Positions 40,274 through 49,085 of a DNA stretch of 64,000 bases are shown here, piece after piece; position 1 is the first letter of the stretch, and every line of letters begins with the position of its first letter. The notes beneath the pieces are model-generated. The model was not told where the DNA came from. It was given only the letters and a program-made list of their open reading frames with translations, and searched no databases. Made by a program: the position numbers and the translations under genes. The stretch comes from MED-G105 sp965263305 (GTDB taxonomy: Bacteria > Pseudomonadota > Alphaproteobacteria > Caulobacterales > Parvularculaceae): assembly GCA_965263305.1 (NCBI GenBank), contig OZ253666.1:372001-436000 (forward strand), given 5' to 3'.

Positions 40274-42187
40274 ATGACGCCTAAAATAGCACTTTTGAGC
40301 GCCCTTTCCTTTTCATTGAGCAGCCAAATGCTGCTTGCGCCGAGTGTGGCAGCCCAAACCGACGCTGGAGACAATGACGGTATTGACACCATCATTGTCA
40401 CGGGCACACGATTTGAAACACCAATTGATCAGATAGGACGGTCTGTTTCTGTACTGACGGTTGATGATATTGAAACCCGGCAACAACGGTTCATTTTTGA
40501 CGCCCTGAATGCCGTTCCTGGCGTGCAGGTCATCAGGTCAGGCAGTTTCGGCGGGTTATCAAGCGTTTCGTTGCGCGGTTTGCCGAGTGACCAGACGCTG
40601 GTCGTCCAGGACGGGATTGTGTCAAACAATCCTGCGTTTTTTGGCAACACCTTCGACTTCGCCAATTTTGACGCCGCCGATGTCGAGCGCATTGAAGTGC
40701 TGCGCGGGGCGCAATCGACCCTTTACGGATCAGATGCAATCGGCGGCATTGTTAACATTATCACGAAAGACGGCCGAGAAGGCTTCGGCGGTACGGCGTT
40801 CGTGGAAGGTGGTTCGTTTGGCACGGTGCGCGGCGCGGCGACACTCCTTGGCGGGAGCGAGCGGGCGTCGGCGCGGGTCACCATCGCCGGGGTGAACACA
40901 CAAGGATTCTCCGCCGCTGATGAAGCTGACGGCAATTCTGAAGACGACGGTTTCCGCAACATCACCATTTCGTCTAAGGCCCGCGCGCGGCCGGTCCAAT
41001 CCTTGGAGCTTGAGGGCGTCTTCCGCTATTCTGACAGCGCCAACGAGTTCGACGGGTTCGCCCCGCCAACATTCATCTTCGGCGACAGTGACGATAGCGG
41101 CGACACCCGCGATTTATCCCTCGCCGGTTCAGCCACCCATACCTTATTCGGCGGACGCCTCGAAAACCGATTCCGCGTCACCTATTATGACAGCGCGATC
41201 CTCAACGAGGGCGGCGGGTTCGTCACGTTCGATGCCCAGGGCGATCGTCTCTCCTACGAATATCAGGGAACGGCTCGTCCCGTCGATGCGATTTCCATAA
41301 TCGGCGGCTTTGAGTTTGAACGTGAAAGGGCCGAGACGAATGCCACGCCCGGCGTTCTTTCGGTGTCGACGACCACATTCTTCGGTCTCGTCCAGCTTCG
41401 CCCAACGGATTACATTACCCTGGATGGCGGCTTCCGCGTTGACAACAATTCAGCATTTGGATCGGAAACAACCTTCACCGGATCAGCCTCCGTCCGCGTT
41501 CCTGGCACCGGGTTAACACTCCGAGGCTCCTATGCGGAAGGTTTCCAAGCGCCGACATCGGGCGAACTTAACTTTAACCTGTCGCAAGCGGACAGCTTCA
41601 TTTTTGACCCTTCAATCGATCTATTCCTTGATCCTGAATCCAGCACCGGGTTTGATCTCGGTCTAGACTATACGCTGCTCGATGGACGGGTTCTTTTACA
41701 AGCAACCTACTTCAATCAAGACGTTGACGATCTTGTGACGTTTTTGTTTGTCCCAGGCGCGCCTAATTTTGGCGTCTTCAGCAATATTGAAGAGTTTGAT
41801 ACCGAAGGCGTCGAGGTCGCCCTTGGCGCGCAATTAACCCCGCGCCTACGCTTTAACGCTGCGTACACCTATGTTGACGCAACCAACGTCACAGCGAATA
41901 CAACGGCCGGCAATCAGCCGGATCATCGCTTCAATCTTGAGCTCGCCGCTCAACCCACCGATCGCTTAACCCTCTCGGTCGGCGTCAACTACAATGGGGC
42001 GGAAATTGACGGGTTTAACACTCTAGACGCGTTCACCCTGGTTAGCGTCCGCGGTCAGTATGAGCTAAAAGACACATTTGAAATTTTCGCTCGCCTTGAG
42101 AATGCAACGAACGCTGACTACCAAGACAATTTCGGGTTTGGCACTGCGCCAATCTCAGCGTTTGGCGGCTTGCGCGCTCGGTTCTAA
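40274..42187 (+). CDS. btuB: TonB-dependent vitamin B12 receptor
   Basis: 637-aa outer-membrane receptor. Start ATG 40274 has GGAG about 10 bases upstream and a clean signal peptide ending PSVAAQ. A TonB box region (DTIIVTGTRFETP) leads to the plug with RSGSFGGLSSVSLRG, VVQDGIVSNNPAFFG and VERIEVLRGAQSTLYGSDAIGGIVNIITK (in part). The C-terminus ends in an aromatic barrel strand (GGLRARF). The barrel is typical of BtuB in size. The riboswitch upstream and the adjoining BtuFCD genes support cobalamin as ligand. Confidence 0.93.
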   Translation: MTPKIALLSALSFSLSSQMLLAPSVAAQTDAGDNDGIDTIIVTGTRFETPIDQIGRSVSVLTVDDIETRQQRFIFDALNAVPGVQVIRSGSFGGLSSVSLRGLPSDQTLVVQDGIVSNNPAFFGNTFDFANFDAADVERIEVLRGAQSTLYGSDAIGGIVNIITKDGREGFGGTAFVEGGSFGTVRGAATLLGGSERASARVTIAGVNTQGFSAADEADGNSEDDGFRNITISSKARARPVQSLELEGVFRYSDSANEFDGFAPPTFIFGDSDDSGDTRDLSLAGSATHTLFGGRLENRFRVTYYDSAILNEGGGFVTFDAQGDRLSYEYQGTARPVDAISIIGGFEFERERAETNATPGVLSVSTTTFFGLVQLRPTDYITLDGGFRVDNNSAFGSETTFTGSASVRVPGTGLTLRGSYAEGFQAPTSGELNFNLSQADSFIFDPSIDLFLDPESSTGFDLGLDYTLLDGRVLLQATYFNQDVDDLVTFLFVPGAPNFGVFSNIEEFDTEGVEVALGAQLTPRLRFNAAYTYVDATNVTANTTAGNQPDHRFNLELAAQPTDRLTLSVGVNYNGAEIDGFNTLDAFTLVSVRGQYELKDTFEIFARLENATNADYQDNFGFGTAPISAFGGLRARF

Positions 42188-43068
42188 TGGCGTCACCAAA
42201 ACGAATCATTGAATGGATGGCCGCGAGCGTACTACTCGCCACGGCCATTCTTTTGTCCGCATGCGGTCAGGTAAAACCAATAGCGCCCTCCCCAGAGGCG
42301 TTGCCAGATCACCCACAGCGGATCGTCAGTCTTGACTATTGCGCCGATCAATATGTTCTAAAACTTGCCGATCGGGATCAGATCGTCGCGATTTCGCCGG
42401 ATGCATTAAAAGACTTCTCCTATATGCGCGAGGCGGCCGTCGGCCTGCCCGCTGTTCGCCCGATTGTCGAAGATGTTCTTACCCAAGAGCCAGACCTTGT
42501 GGTGCGCAGTTTTGGCGGCGGGCCGAATATCACGGCGTTTCTTCAACGCGCGGGCGTGCCTGTCCTTCAGGTCGGTTGGGCGTCGAGCGTTGATAGTGAA
42601 GAGATCAGCTCAATCCCAAGCGTAGTCCAACAAATGGCTGACGGTCTTGGTCATCCTGATCGGGGCGAAGAATTGGTGAACGAATTTCGGGCTCGCCTTA
42701 ACACTATTCGTACCCGACCGAATAACGACGAAGCTCTCTATATGACCCCAGGGGGCGTCACCACGGGCCCCGGGTCGCTTGTCCATGACATGTTAACGGC
42801 GGCGGGGCTCCAGAACTTTCAAACGCGCCCTGGTTGGGCGTCCCTCCCCCTGGAGCGCCTAGCCTATGAAAAGCCGGACCTCGTGGCAGCGGCGTTTTTC
42901 GAAGCAATGATGAACCAACCCAATATGTGGAGCGCATCAAGGCACCCGGTCGCGCGGGCGCAGCTATCAAATCCGAACACGGTGCCGCTGCAAGGGGCAT
43001 GGACCGCTTGTGGCGGGTGGTTCATCCTTGACGCGATTGAAGCGCTCGCGGAAGGAACCCCGCAATGA
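42187..43068 (+). CDS. btuF: B12 ABC transporter substrate-binding lipoprotein
   Basis: 293-aa periplasmic binding protein with a lipobox LLSAC. It contains RIVSLDYCADQYVLKLADRD and the late SLPLERLAYEKPDLV region of the BtuF/FhuD class. The ATG shares one base with the btuB stop (TAATG), and its stop overlaps btuC by 4 bases. Role: carry cobalamin from BtuB to BtuCD. Confidence 0.88.
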   Translation: MASPKRIIEWMAASVLLATAILLSACGQVKPIAPSPEALPDHPQRIVSLDYCADQYVLKLADRDQIVAISPDALKDFSYMREAAVGLPAVRPIVEDVLTQEPDLVVRSFGGGPNITAFLQRAGVPVLQVGWASSVDSEEISSIPSVVQQMADGLGHPDRGEELVNEFRARLNTIRTRPNNDEALYMTPGGVTTGPGSLVHDMLTAAGLQNFQTRPGWASLPLERLAYEKPDLVAAAFFEAMMNQPNMWSASRHPVARAQLSNPNTVPLQGAWTACGGWFILDAIEALAEGTPQ

Positions 43069-44069
43069 CCCTGAATTGGCGCAATCGGCCCTGGCTAACG
43101 CCGGCGCTTGGCGCCGCCTGCCTTGTCGCGATCTTCGCCGCCTGCCTCCTGGGCTCAACGCCCCTTGGGCCAGGGCGGGTGCTCTCCGCACTTTTCGGCG
43201 GCGGGGAAGCGGGCGACCGTCTCGTTGTTTGGTCGATCAGGCTGCCGCGCGCCCTTGCCGCCTTCCTCGTTGGCGGGGCCCTCGGCCTTAGCGGTGCAGC
43301 ACTTCAGGGCCTTCTTAGAAACCCGCTGGCCGAACCCGGCGTCCTTGGCGTCTCAGCGACCGCGTCCCTCGCCGCGACCTTCGCCCTTTACTACGGCCTT
43401 GTCGCGTTCACGCCGTGGATAATGCCCATTGCCGCCATTCTCGGTGCATTGGCCGCAACCGCGCTCTTGGCTTTCGCCGCCATACGCCAACTTTCCGTGA
43501 TCACCCTAATCCTCATCGGTGTTGGGCTATCGAGTTTTGCCGGCGCGGTGATGAGCCTCCTCATGAACCTTGCACCGAATCCATTTTCCCTTGCCGATTT
43601 GGTCAACTGGACCCTTGGATCCGTCGCTAATCGCAGCTTTGACGACATCTTTCTCACGCTTCCGTTTTTAGGGGTAGGCGTGGCCATCCTTCTTTACACG
43701 GGACGGGGTTTATCAGCGCTGACGTTGGGAGAAGAAGCGGCAAGCGGCGTAGGCCTCGATTTGCGCCGCCAACGCATCGCCACTGTGATCGGGGCCGGAT
43801 TTGCGACCGGCGCGTCGGTCGCCCTCGCCGGGGTTATCGGATTCGTCGGCATCGTCGCGCCCCATCTTGTTCGGCCCTTTGTCGATCATGACCCGGCGCG
43901 CTCCCTCATTCCTTCGGCCCTACTCGCCGGTTTCATTCTGGTAATCGCTGACATTTGTGTAAGGATTATCCCATCGACCAACGAAATGAAGCTTGGGGTT
44001 GTCGCCGCGCTGATTGGGGCGCCGGTTTTCGTCTGGATCGCCATGCAAAGGCGCGCCATCCATGACTGA
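43065..44069 (+). CDS. btuC: B12 ABC transporter permease
   Basis: 334-aa FecCD/BtuC-family permease with about ten hydrophobic helices. Key motifs: SIRLPRALAAFLVGGALGLSG, LLRNPLAEPGVLGVS, and LAGVIGFVGIVAPHLVRPFV, typical of the family. Coupled by overlaps to btuF (4 bases) and btuD (8 bases). Confidence 0.92.
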   Translation: MTLNWRNRPWLTPALGAACLVAIFAACLLGSTPLGPGRVLSALFGGGEAGDRLVVWSIRLPRALAAFLVGGALGLSGAALQGLLRNPLAEPGVLGVSATASLAATFALYYGLVAFTPWIMPIAAILGALAATALLAFAAIRQLSVITLILIGVGLSSFAGAVMSLLMNLAPNPFSLADLVNWTLGSVANRSFDDIFLTLPFLGVGVAILLYTGRGLSALTLGEEAASGVGLDLRRQRIATVIGAGFATGASVALAGVIGFVGIVAPHLVRPFVDHDPARSLIPSALLAGFILVIADICVRIIPSTNEMKLGVVAALIGAPVFVWIAMQRRAIHD

Positions 44070-44823
44070 TTTTGTCGCGACCGATTTAAGCTTCGGCGTC
44101 AAAGGCGCCGTACTTGTTGAAAAGGCAAGCTTCCGATTGGCGCCGGGCGAGTTCGTTGCGCTCTTGGGCCCTAATGGCGCCGGCAAAACGAGCCTTCTTA
44201 GGGCGAGCTTAGGCTTTGAGCCCCTCTCCGCCGGCGCAGCCACCTTGGCCGGCGACGACATAGTTAGTCTAAGCCCCGCGATGCGCGCACGTCGTATTTC
44301 GTATTTACCGCAAATCCGCCCCCTCGCCTGGCCAAACACGGTTCGCGATGTTGTCGCCCTTGGGCGGTTCGCCCATGGCGCCGTGCTCGGAAGATTGAGT
44401 GACATTGATGCCGCTGCCGTTGATCGGGCGATCGCGGCATGCGCGCTGAGCGACATTCAACATCGACGGACTGATACTCTATCAGGCGGCGAGACAGCGC
44501 GTATGCATTGCGCCCGCGCCTTTGCCGCCGAAGCGCCATTGCTGATCGCCGACGAACCGACCGCCGCCCTCGACCCGCGCCATCAATTTCGCATTCTGGA
44601 CCTCATCGCCGATTTCGTGCGCCAAGGCGGCGGCGCCCTCGTGGTCTTGCACGATGTTCAATTGGCCGCTCGGTATGCGTCACGTCTCCTCTGGATGAAG
44701 AACGGAAGTATCGTCGCCGATGGCCCTTCGGCAGAAACACTGACGACTGATCGAATGGAAGTCGTTTATGGTGTTCGCGCCCGCGTGGACGGACTGAATG
44801 TATTTATAGACGGCCCGCAGTAA
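44062..44823 (+). CDS. btuD: B12 ABC transporter ATPase
   Basis: 253-aa ATPase. Walker A GPNGAGKTSLL, Q-loop in YLPQIRPLAW, signature LSGGETAR (E instead of the common Q), Walker B LLIADEPTAALD and H-loop VVLHDVQLAA. Start ATG 44062 lies inside the btuC end, so the upstream in-frame extension is not needed. Last gene of the B12 operon before a hairpin. Confidence 0.92.
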   Translation: MTDFVATDLSFGVKGAVLVEKASFRLAPGEFVALLGPNGAGKTSLLRASLGFEPLSAGAATLAGDDIVSLSPAMRARRISYLPQIRPLAWPNTVRDVVALGRFAHGAVLGRLSDIDAAAVDRAIAACALSDIQHRRTDTLSGGETARMHCARAFAAEAPLLIADEPTAALDPRHQFRILDLIADFVRQGGGALVVLHDVQLAARYASRLLWMKNGSIVADGPSAETLTTDRMEVVYGVRARVDGLNVFIDGPQ

Positions 44824-44864
44824 CCCCATAGGCGCCGTGACACGCTCGCTATCAGCGTGCGGGG
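44824..44864 (+). terminator. Hairpin between btuD and the PKHD dioxygenase gene
   Basis: CCCC (44824-44827) pairs with GGGG (44861-44864) at the base, and CACGCT (44841-44846) pairs with AGCGTG (44854-44859). It sits between convergent stop codons. No T-run, so efficiency is uncertain. Confidence 0.5.
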
Positions 44865-45527
44865 TTAACGCCCATGCCACATACGAAGGAGGTTCAAGCG
44901 CACGAATTCCAACTTCATTAAAGCATCGTGGGAAAGGCCACTGCCATGTTCGTGAATAAAATCCTGCAACTCAAATAAGATTTCGCGTTGTTCGGCGCTG
45001 CGGATATGGCTCTCGATAAAAGTCACGCCAACAACGCGCTCGCCGCGTGTCACCGGCGTAACGCCATGGTAGTACGTAGAGGGATAGAATACAGCTGCGC
45101 CGGCCGGTTCCTTTATGGGTGTGAATTGATCGCCCTGTTGAATGGATAATTCGCCCCCATCGTAACTCTCTGGGTCGGACAAAAATACTGTACACGATAT
45201 GTCTACTCTTACCGGTGGATTCCCGGGAAGGCTTGCCGTATCGACATGGCGCCCATAGGTCATCCCCGGTTCATATTTACTGAGCAGCGGCGTCGCCAGA
45301 GATTTAGGCGTGCAGATATCACGCACCCATTCATTTCGAATGATAGCGGCCTGGAGCATTTGGGATACTTCTTGTGACGCCGCGTCTTGAGGAGAGGCTT
45401 GCAAATTTTGTTTTTGCGAAAAATCGGCATTGGTCGAATGACCATCAACGAACTGCACGCGGCTCGCCAGCACGCGTATTTTTTCAAGCTCTTCCCGCGA
45501 TAGCAGGGGATTTACAACGTGGAACAT
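44865..45527 (-). CDS. Fe(II)/2-oxoglutarate PKHD-type hydroxylase (PiuC/YbiX family)
   Basis: 220-aa double-stranded beta-helix dioxygenase. The iron ligands are YGRHVDTAS (HxD) and STYYHGVTPV, and RGERVVGVTFIESHIR holds the arginine that binds 2-oxoglutarate. The family includes PiuC/YbiX, often linked to iron-siderophore uptake; substrate unknown. The stop is adjacent to the hairpin after btuD, so the gene runs opposite to the B12 operon. A perfect inverted repeat (45605-45627) lies about 80 bases upstream. Confidence 0.9.
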   Translation of the reverse strand: MFHVVNPLLSREELEKIRVLASRVQFVDGHSTNADFSQKQNLQASPQDAASQEVSQMLQAAIIRNEWVRDICTPKSLATPLLSKYEPGMTYGRHVDTASLPGNPPVRVDISCTVFLSDPESYDGGELSIQQGDQFTPIKEPAGAAVFYPSTYYHGVTPVTRGERVVGVTFIESHIRSAEQREILFELQDFIHEHGSGLSHDALMKLEFVRLNLLRMWHGR

Positions 45528-45604
45528 CGCACCGAAACTCCCGAATCATCGGCGTTCTTTTTAAAACGATGTGGCGTGTTTCCCAAGAGGGTACCGCATA
45601 ACAA

Positions 45605-45627
45605 ATTAGTTCTGCCGGAGAACTAAT
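45605..45627. repeat. Perfect 9-bp inverted repeat
   Basis: ATTAGTTCT-GCCGG-AGAACTAAT. It lies 93 bases downstream of the histidine-kinase stop and 78 upstream of the dioxygenase start, all on the minus strand. It could terminate the H-NOX operon (a short TTTGTT follows on the minus strand) or be an operator for the dioxygenase gene. Confidence 0.45.
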
Positions 45628-45719
45628 CGTTAGAGCCTTGACGTCACCTCACGACGCAAAGAGCGGCGCCCGTTAACGGTCAAATCACTTTATGACGTTT
45701 GTCGGGGTGGAGCTCCTTA

Positions 45720-47054
45720 TCAACTTGCCCATTTCTGCAGCATTTCCAACAAAAGCGCCTTCCGGAGCGGTTTTGGTAGAAAATCATCCATCCCGTTTTC
45801 TAAACAAACATCTTTGTTTTCCGACGATGCATTCGCGGTAAGCGCGATAATTGGGCGCTTTTCAACGTTATGCGCCGCCTCAAACTCACGAATTTGGCGC
45901 GTAGCTTCCAAACCGTCCATTATTGGCATGGACCAATCCATAAAGACGATATCAGGATGCTGATGCTTATAGGCCTCAAGCGCATCGGCGCCATTTTCAA
46001 CAATTTGCAGATTGATATTCTGCTTCGCGAGCATTCTTTTGAACACGGTTTGGTTTGTCTTTGTATCCTCCGCAAGGAGAACATTTATGTTCTCAAGCGA
46101 GAGATCTTGTTCAATAGATTGAGCAGTTTTATCGGATTTTTCTTGCGCCGTTTTCACGTGAGAGGGTTTTAGCGGGACCGCAAAAATAAATGTTGTACCG
46201 TACCCGGATTTTGATCGAACGGTAATATCCCCATTCATGAGTTGCGCGAGTTTCTTGGAAATAGACAGACCAAGGCCGGTGCCTTCAAACTCCCGTGTTG
46301 TTTTGACGTCGACCTGTTCGAACGCGTTAAAAATTTTGCTCTGTTGATCCTTTTCAATCCCAATGCCTGTGTCGGTTATTTTCCAAATCATTAGATCTAG
46401 CTCACCTTGTGACACCCGCCTCAACGATAATTTTACACCGCCTTCATGGGTGAATTTGATCGCATTCCCAAGAATGTTGGTGAGAATCTGACGGATGCGG
46501 CCTGAATCTGCAAAGTACTCATTTTGCGGCGCAAAGATACGGGACTTGAGTTTAAGATCTTTGTTTTTTGCGGTAACGCTCAATAATTCGGCGACCTCAT
46601 TTGTGATGGTAAAGACGTCGCAAGATTTTTCTACGATGGAGAATTTTCCAGATTGAATTTTCGAAAAATCTAATATGTCGTTGATGATGTTTAAAAGCGC
46701 CAAACTGGAATTCAAAATCGTATCGACATTATGCCTCTGCTCGTCTGATAGTGTGGATTCCAGAAGTATTTCTGAAAGCCCGATGATCGCATTCATCGGT
46801 GTACGTATCTCGTGACTCATATTCGCGAGAAACGCCGTTTTGGAGTGATTCGCCGCTTCAGCTTTCTCTACCGCAAGCTGGAGTTCGCTGGTTCGTTCAT
46901 CAACGATTGACTCAAGATGTAATAGGGTTTTTTCGAGGGCCTTATTAGAATCGTATAATTCCCGCGCCTTTGATTCCAGCAACTCCTCGGCTTGTACTCG
47001 TATCTTCTTTTCGCGGATGAGCCGGCGTTCAAGGGACGCAATCGAGGTGGACAT
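45720..47054 (-). CDS. Hybrid histidine kinase, partner of the H-NOX protein
   Basis: 444-aa cytosolic signalling protein without a membrane segment. A long N-terminal coiled coil (about residues 5-70) leads to the HisKA domain with MSHEIRTPMNAI (His81), then a HATPase domain (N box near Asn197, DTGIGI 228-233, GTGLGLSI 258-265), and a C-terminal receiver (about 322-444) with phosphoacceptor Asp373 in IVFMDWSMPIMDG. Located 11 bases after the H-NOX gene, it is the expected kinase whose activity H-NOX controls in response to NO. The output regulator is not nearby. Confidence 0.92.
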   Translation of the reverse strand: MSTSIASLERRLIREKKIRVQAEELLESKARELYDSNKALEKTLLHLESIVDERTSELQLAVEKAEAANHSKTAFLANMSHEIRTPMNAIIGLSEILLESTLSDEQRHNVDTILNSSLALLNIINDILDFSKIQSGKFSIVEKSCDVFTITNEVAELLSVTAKNKDLKLKSRIFAPQNEYFADSGRIRQILTNILGNAIKFTHEGGVKLSLRRVSQGELDLMIWKITDTGIGIEKDQQSKIFNAFEQVDVKTTREFEGTGLGLSISKKLAQLMNGDITVRSKSGYGTTFIFAVPLKPSHVKTAQEKSDKTAQSIEQDLSLENINVLLAEDTKTNQTVFKRMLAKQNINLQIVENGADALEAYKHQHPDIVFMDWSMPIMDGLEATRQIREFEAAHNVEKRPIIALTANASSENKDVCLENGMDDFLPKPLRKALLLEMLQKWAS

Positions 47055-47065
47055 CGGCGTTCAAA

Positions 47066-47617
47066 TTACTGACGCCGCGTTAGGTGAAAACGCGCCTTTG
47101 TACCGCTGCCCTCGCTCTGATCAGCAACCTCAACGTCTATTTTCTCATCAAAATAGGCAATGCACCCTTCGATGAGGCCATGAGCCAAAGCGGCGAAGGG
47201 CCGGTTTGATTGGTAGTGTAAAATAAGTTCCTTTTCGGATGGTTCTTCGTACGTAAACTTTGGCAATTCAGCTTGAGGGTAAAGGCGACGAACCTGAACA
47301 TGAATCTTGTCTTCAATTCGCTTCAGAAATTGAAACGCGTCCATATCGTCTTCAAAAAATTCAGGGTACTTTTTATGAAAGCGACCAAAGAGGTGCTTAC
47401 CATAAGCGTGGACGAGATCACCAACCGGGATTTCTGTTTTCTCGCTGAGCGCCGTGACAAGCGTCAACATTTCTACATGGTCATATTTTCCAACAGCGGT
47501 ATATTCTCCGCCGCTGTCACAAGACTCTTCTGCAACGTCAATCAACCGATCGAAAACGTCATCCGGGAACGACGTTTCGACCATGTCCATAAACTCAGAA
47601 AACACTAACCCAAGCAT
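47066..47617 (-). CDS. H-NOX heme nitric-oxide sensor
   Basis: 183-aa heme-binding H-NOX domain protein. The proximal heme ligand is His106 in EDKIHVQVRRLYPQA. The porphyrin-binding YxSxR motif is YQSNR (135-139). Normal length for a stand-alone bacterial H-NOX. ATG 47617 with AAGGGG ribosome site. It forms a two-gene operon with the following histidine kinase. Such pairs sense NO and often control biofilm or c-di-GMP output. Confidence 0.93.
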   Translation of the reverse strand: MLGLVFSEFMDMVETSFPDDVFDRLIDVAEESCDSGGEYTAVGKYDHVEMLTLVTALSEKTEIPVGDLVHAYGKHLFGRFHKKYPEFFEDDMDAFQFLKRIEDKIHVQVRRLYPQAELPKFTYEEPSEKELILHYQSNRPFAALAHGLIEGCIAYFDEKIDVEVADQSEGSGTKARFHLTRRQ

Positions 47618-47651
47618 GGTTTCCCCTTTGGCTCTTTGGTAACCATATACT

Positions 47652-47681
47652 ACTATAGGTAGTGTTTATAAACTATTACAA
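47652..47681 (-). promoter_or_regulatory. Promoter of the H-NOX operon with dyad elements
   Basis: Minus strand -35 TTGTAA (47681-47676) and -10 TATAGT (47657-47652), spacer 18. The spacer contains the palindrome GTTTATAAAC (47664-47673), and ACTAC-TATAG-GTAGT (47649-47663) overlaps the -10. These dyads could bind a repressor. Confidence 0.5.
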
Positions 47682-47968
47682 TCTTATTAACACACCTTGG
47701 CGTCGACTGGTGTTGGGAACGGAGGCTAACGTAGATCGGTATGCGTAACGATCACCATCATCCCTTAGCCGATTGGGTTTTCCCAAACGCTCGCGATCCG
47801 AGATTTGATTTTTCGACTTTTATCGACGCTTAACGAATAACAAAAATCTTTGCTTTCGCAGAATATCTCCGCCGGCGGCGCAACCTAAACCAAACAAAAG
47901 CGCCTAGCGGCGCTGAACCATTGGACGTTAAAGCGGGAGGCAAACCTAGGCGTTATTCAAAGCCAGTT

Positions 47969-48085
47969 TTATAGCGCGCCGTCGCTTTCCAATACCTTGC
48001 GCGCAACGCGGAAGCACTCCAGCGCTTGGGGCGCGCCGCCGTAAACGCTGAGCTTTAATCCTCTTTCGAACCGATCGTTGTCCAT
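47969..48085 (-). pseudogene. Carboxymuconolactone decarboxylase gene with internal deletion
   Basis: A 38-codon frame reads MDNDRFERGLKL, then continues directly into VYGGAPQALECFRVARKVL, ending ESDGAL. The first part matches the start of 4-carboxymuconolactone decarboxylases (M-D-x-x-R-F-E-x-G-L-K-x-R) and the second their C-terminus (GVPAAxEAFRxAxEVL). About 80-90 central residues are missing in frame, so the product would lack the catalytic region. The start lies three bases after the stop of the decayed aldehyde dehydrogenase. Confidence 0.6.
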
Positions 48086-48088
48086 GTT

Positions 48089-48290
48089 TTATCCAAGCTT
48101 GATGGCGGTATTTTTCGTCTGGACATAATTGAAAAGCGCTTCGCACGTTTTCTACCGCCCTTATCTTGGTTTTTTATAGCCGCCAAAGGGTGTTTCCACC
48201 CCACCGGCAACCCATTCATTGACGAAGGGCGACCGATTTAGCGATACAAAAAGCATCGCGCGCTATCTAGCCTGCCAGTATCAGGCCCGC
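48089..48290 (-). pseudogene. Aldehyde dehydrogenase C-terminal remnant
   Basis: On the minus strand one frame gives RDAFCIAKSVA, and after a frameshift VNEWVAGGVETPFGGYKKPR-stop-GR-stop-KTCEALFNYVQ, ending TKNTAIKLG-stop. This is the end of an NAD-dependent aldehyde dehydrogenase (GGVETPFGGYKxSGYGREKGxEALxxYVQTKxxxI), with two stops where GYGREKG should be. The catalytic part is gone. It is flanked by TetR and decarboxylase genes on the same strand. Confidence 0.75.
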
Positions 48291-48369
48291 CGCCGGGTCT
48301 CGCCTCGGCGGCAAACTGATGGCGCGCGCCCTCATCACGGAGCGCCTCATTTTGCAGGGTGATCGCCAA

Positions 48370-48990
48370 TCACGGCGTTTCGAGCAGGCGCTGAATCGTT
48401 TCCACCAAAAGTGTTTTTCCGGTCAGATTCTGACCACTCGGTCCAAGGGCGTCTCGCGCCGCCTCGCCGACCATGCCCTCGCCCACCGCCGTAATCGCCA
48501 TTTGATAAAAAATGATCGGCGTAATTTCCTCGGCGCGTTCTTTGCCCACGATTTTTTCGAGGTAACTGACCGTGACCGTTTGGATAAGTTGCAATGGCGC
48601 CCCAGTATCGTCGAAATGTTCACCTTTAGACGTGAGAAAAAGCCAGGCGATCACTTTCATATTTCGCTCAGTCGTCGAAATTTCGAACAGCCTGTCAACG
48701 GCGTTTCCGACACGGCTTTTTTCGTCATCCTGTACAAACTTCACGAGCACCTGAGACAAGTCTTTTGAGACGTCGCTGAGAATGCGGGTGATTAGAGCGC
48801 TTTCAATCTCCCGCATGCCGCCAAAATGGTGGTGAACATTTGACTGAGAAATCCCGGCGACTTTGGCCAATCGCTGAAATTTAAGCTCAGACGGCCCCTC
48901 CGTAAGAAGAATTTTTTCGGCCGCATCCAAAATTTCTTCGCGTGCTTCTTCAGGGCTGCGCCGTCGGCGTTTCGTGGTGGTTTTCTTCAT
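48370..48990 (-). CDS. TetR-family transcriptional regulator
   Basis: 206-aa regulator. Start ATG 48990 (MKKTTTKRRRR) is preferred over an upstream frame. The N-terminal HTH is at about residues 28-55 (FQRLAKVAGISQSNVHHHFG), the usual TetR pattern. The ligand domain is not recognised. It lies between the P450 gene and the decayed dehydrogenase on the same strand and may once have controlled them. Confidence 0.88.
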   Translation of the reverse strand: MKKTTTKRRRRSPEEAREEILDAAEKILLTEGPSELKFQRLAKVAGISQSNVHHHFGGMREIESALITRILSDVSKDLSQVLVKFVQDDEKSRVGNAVDRLFEISTTERNMKVIAWLFLTSKGEHFDDTGAPLQLIQTVTVSYLEKIVGKERAEEITPIIFYQMAITAVGEGMVGEAARDALGPSGQNLTGKTLLVETIQRLLETP

Positions 48991-49085
48991 GCAAGCCGTT
49001 TGATCGATTAGGTCGATTATCATTAAAGGGTCTCTCATCTAGCACTACGCGAAACGTCCGACAAATAGTTAGGGGCCCCCAATGG

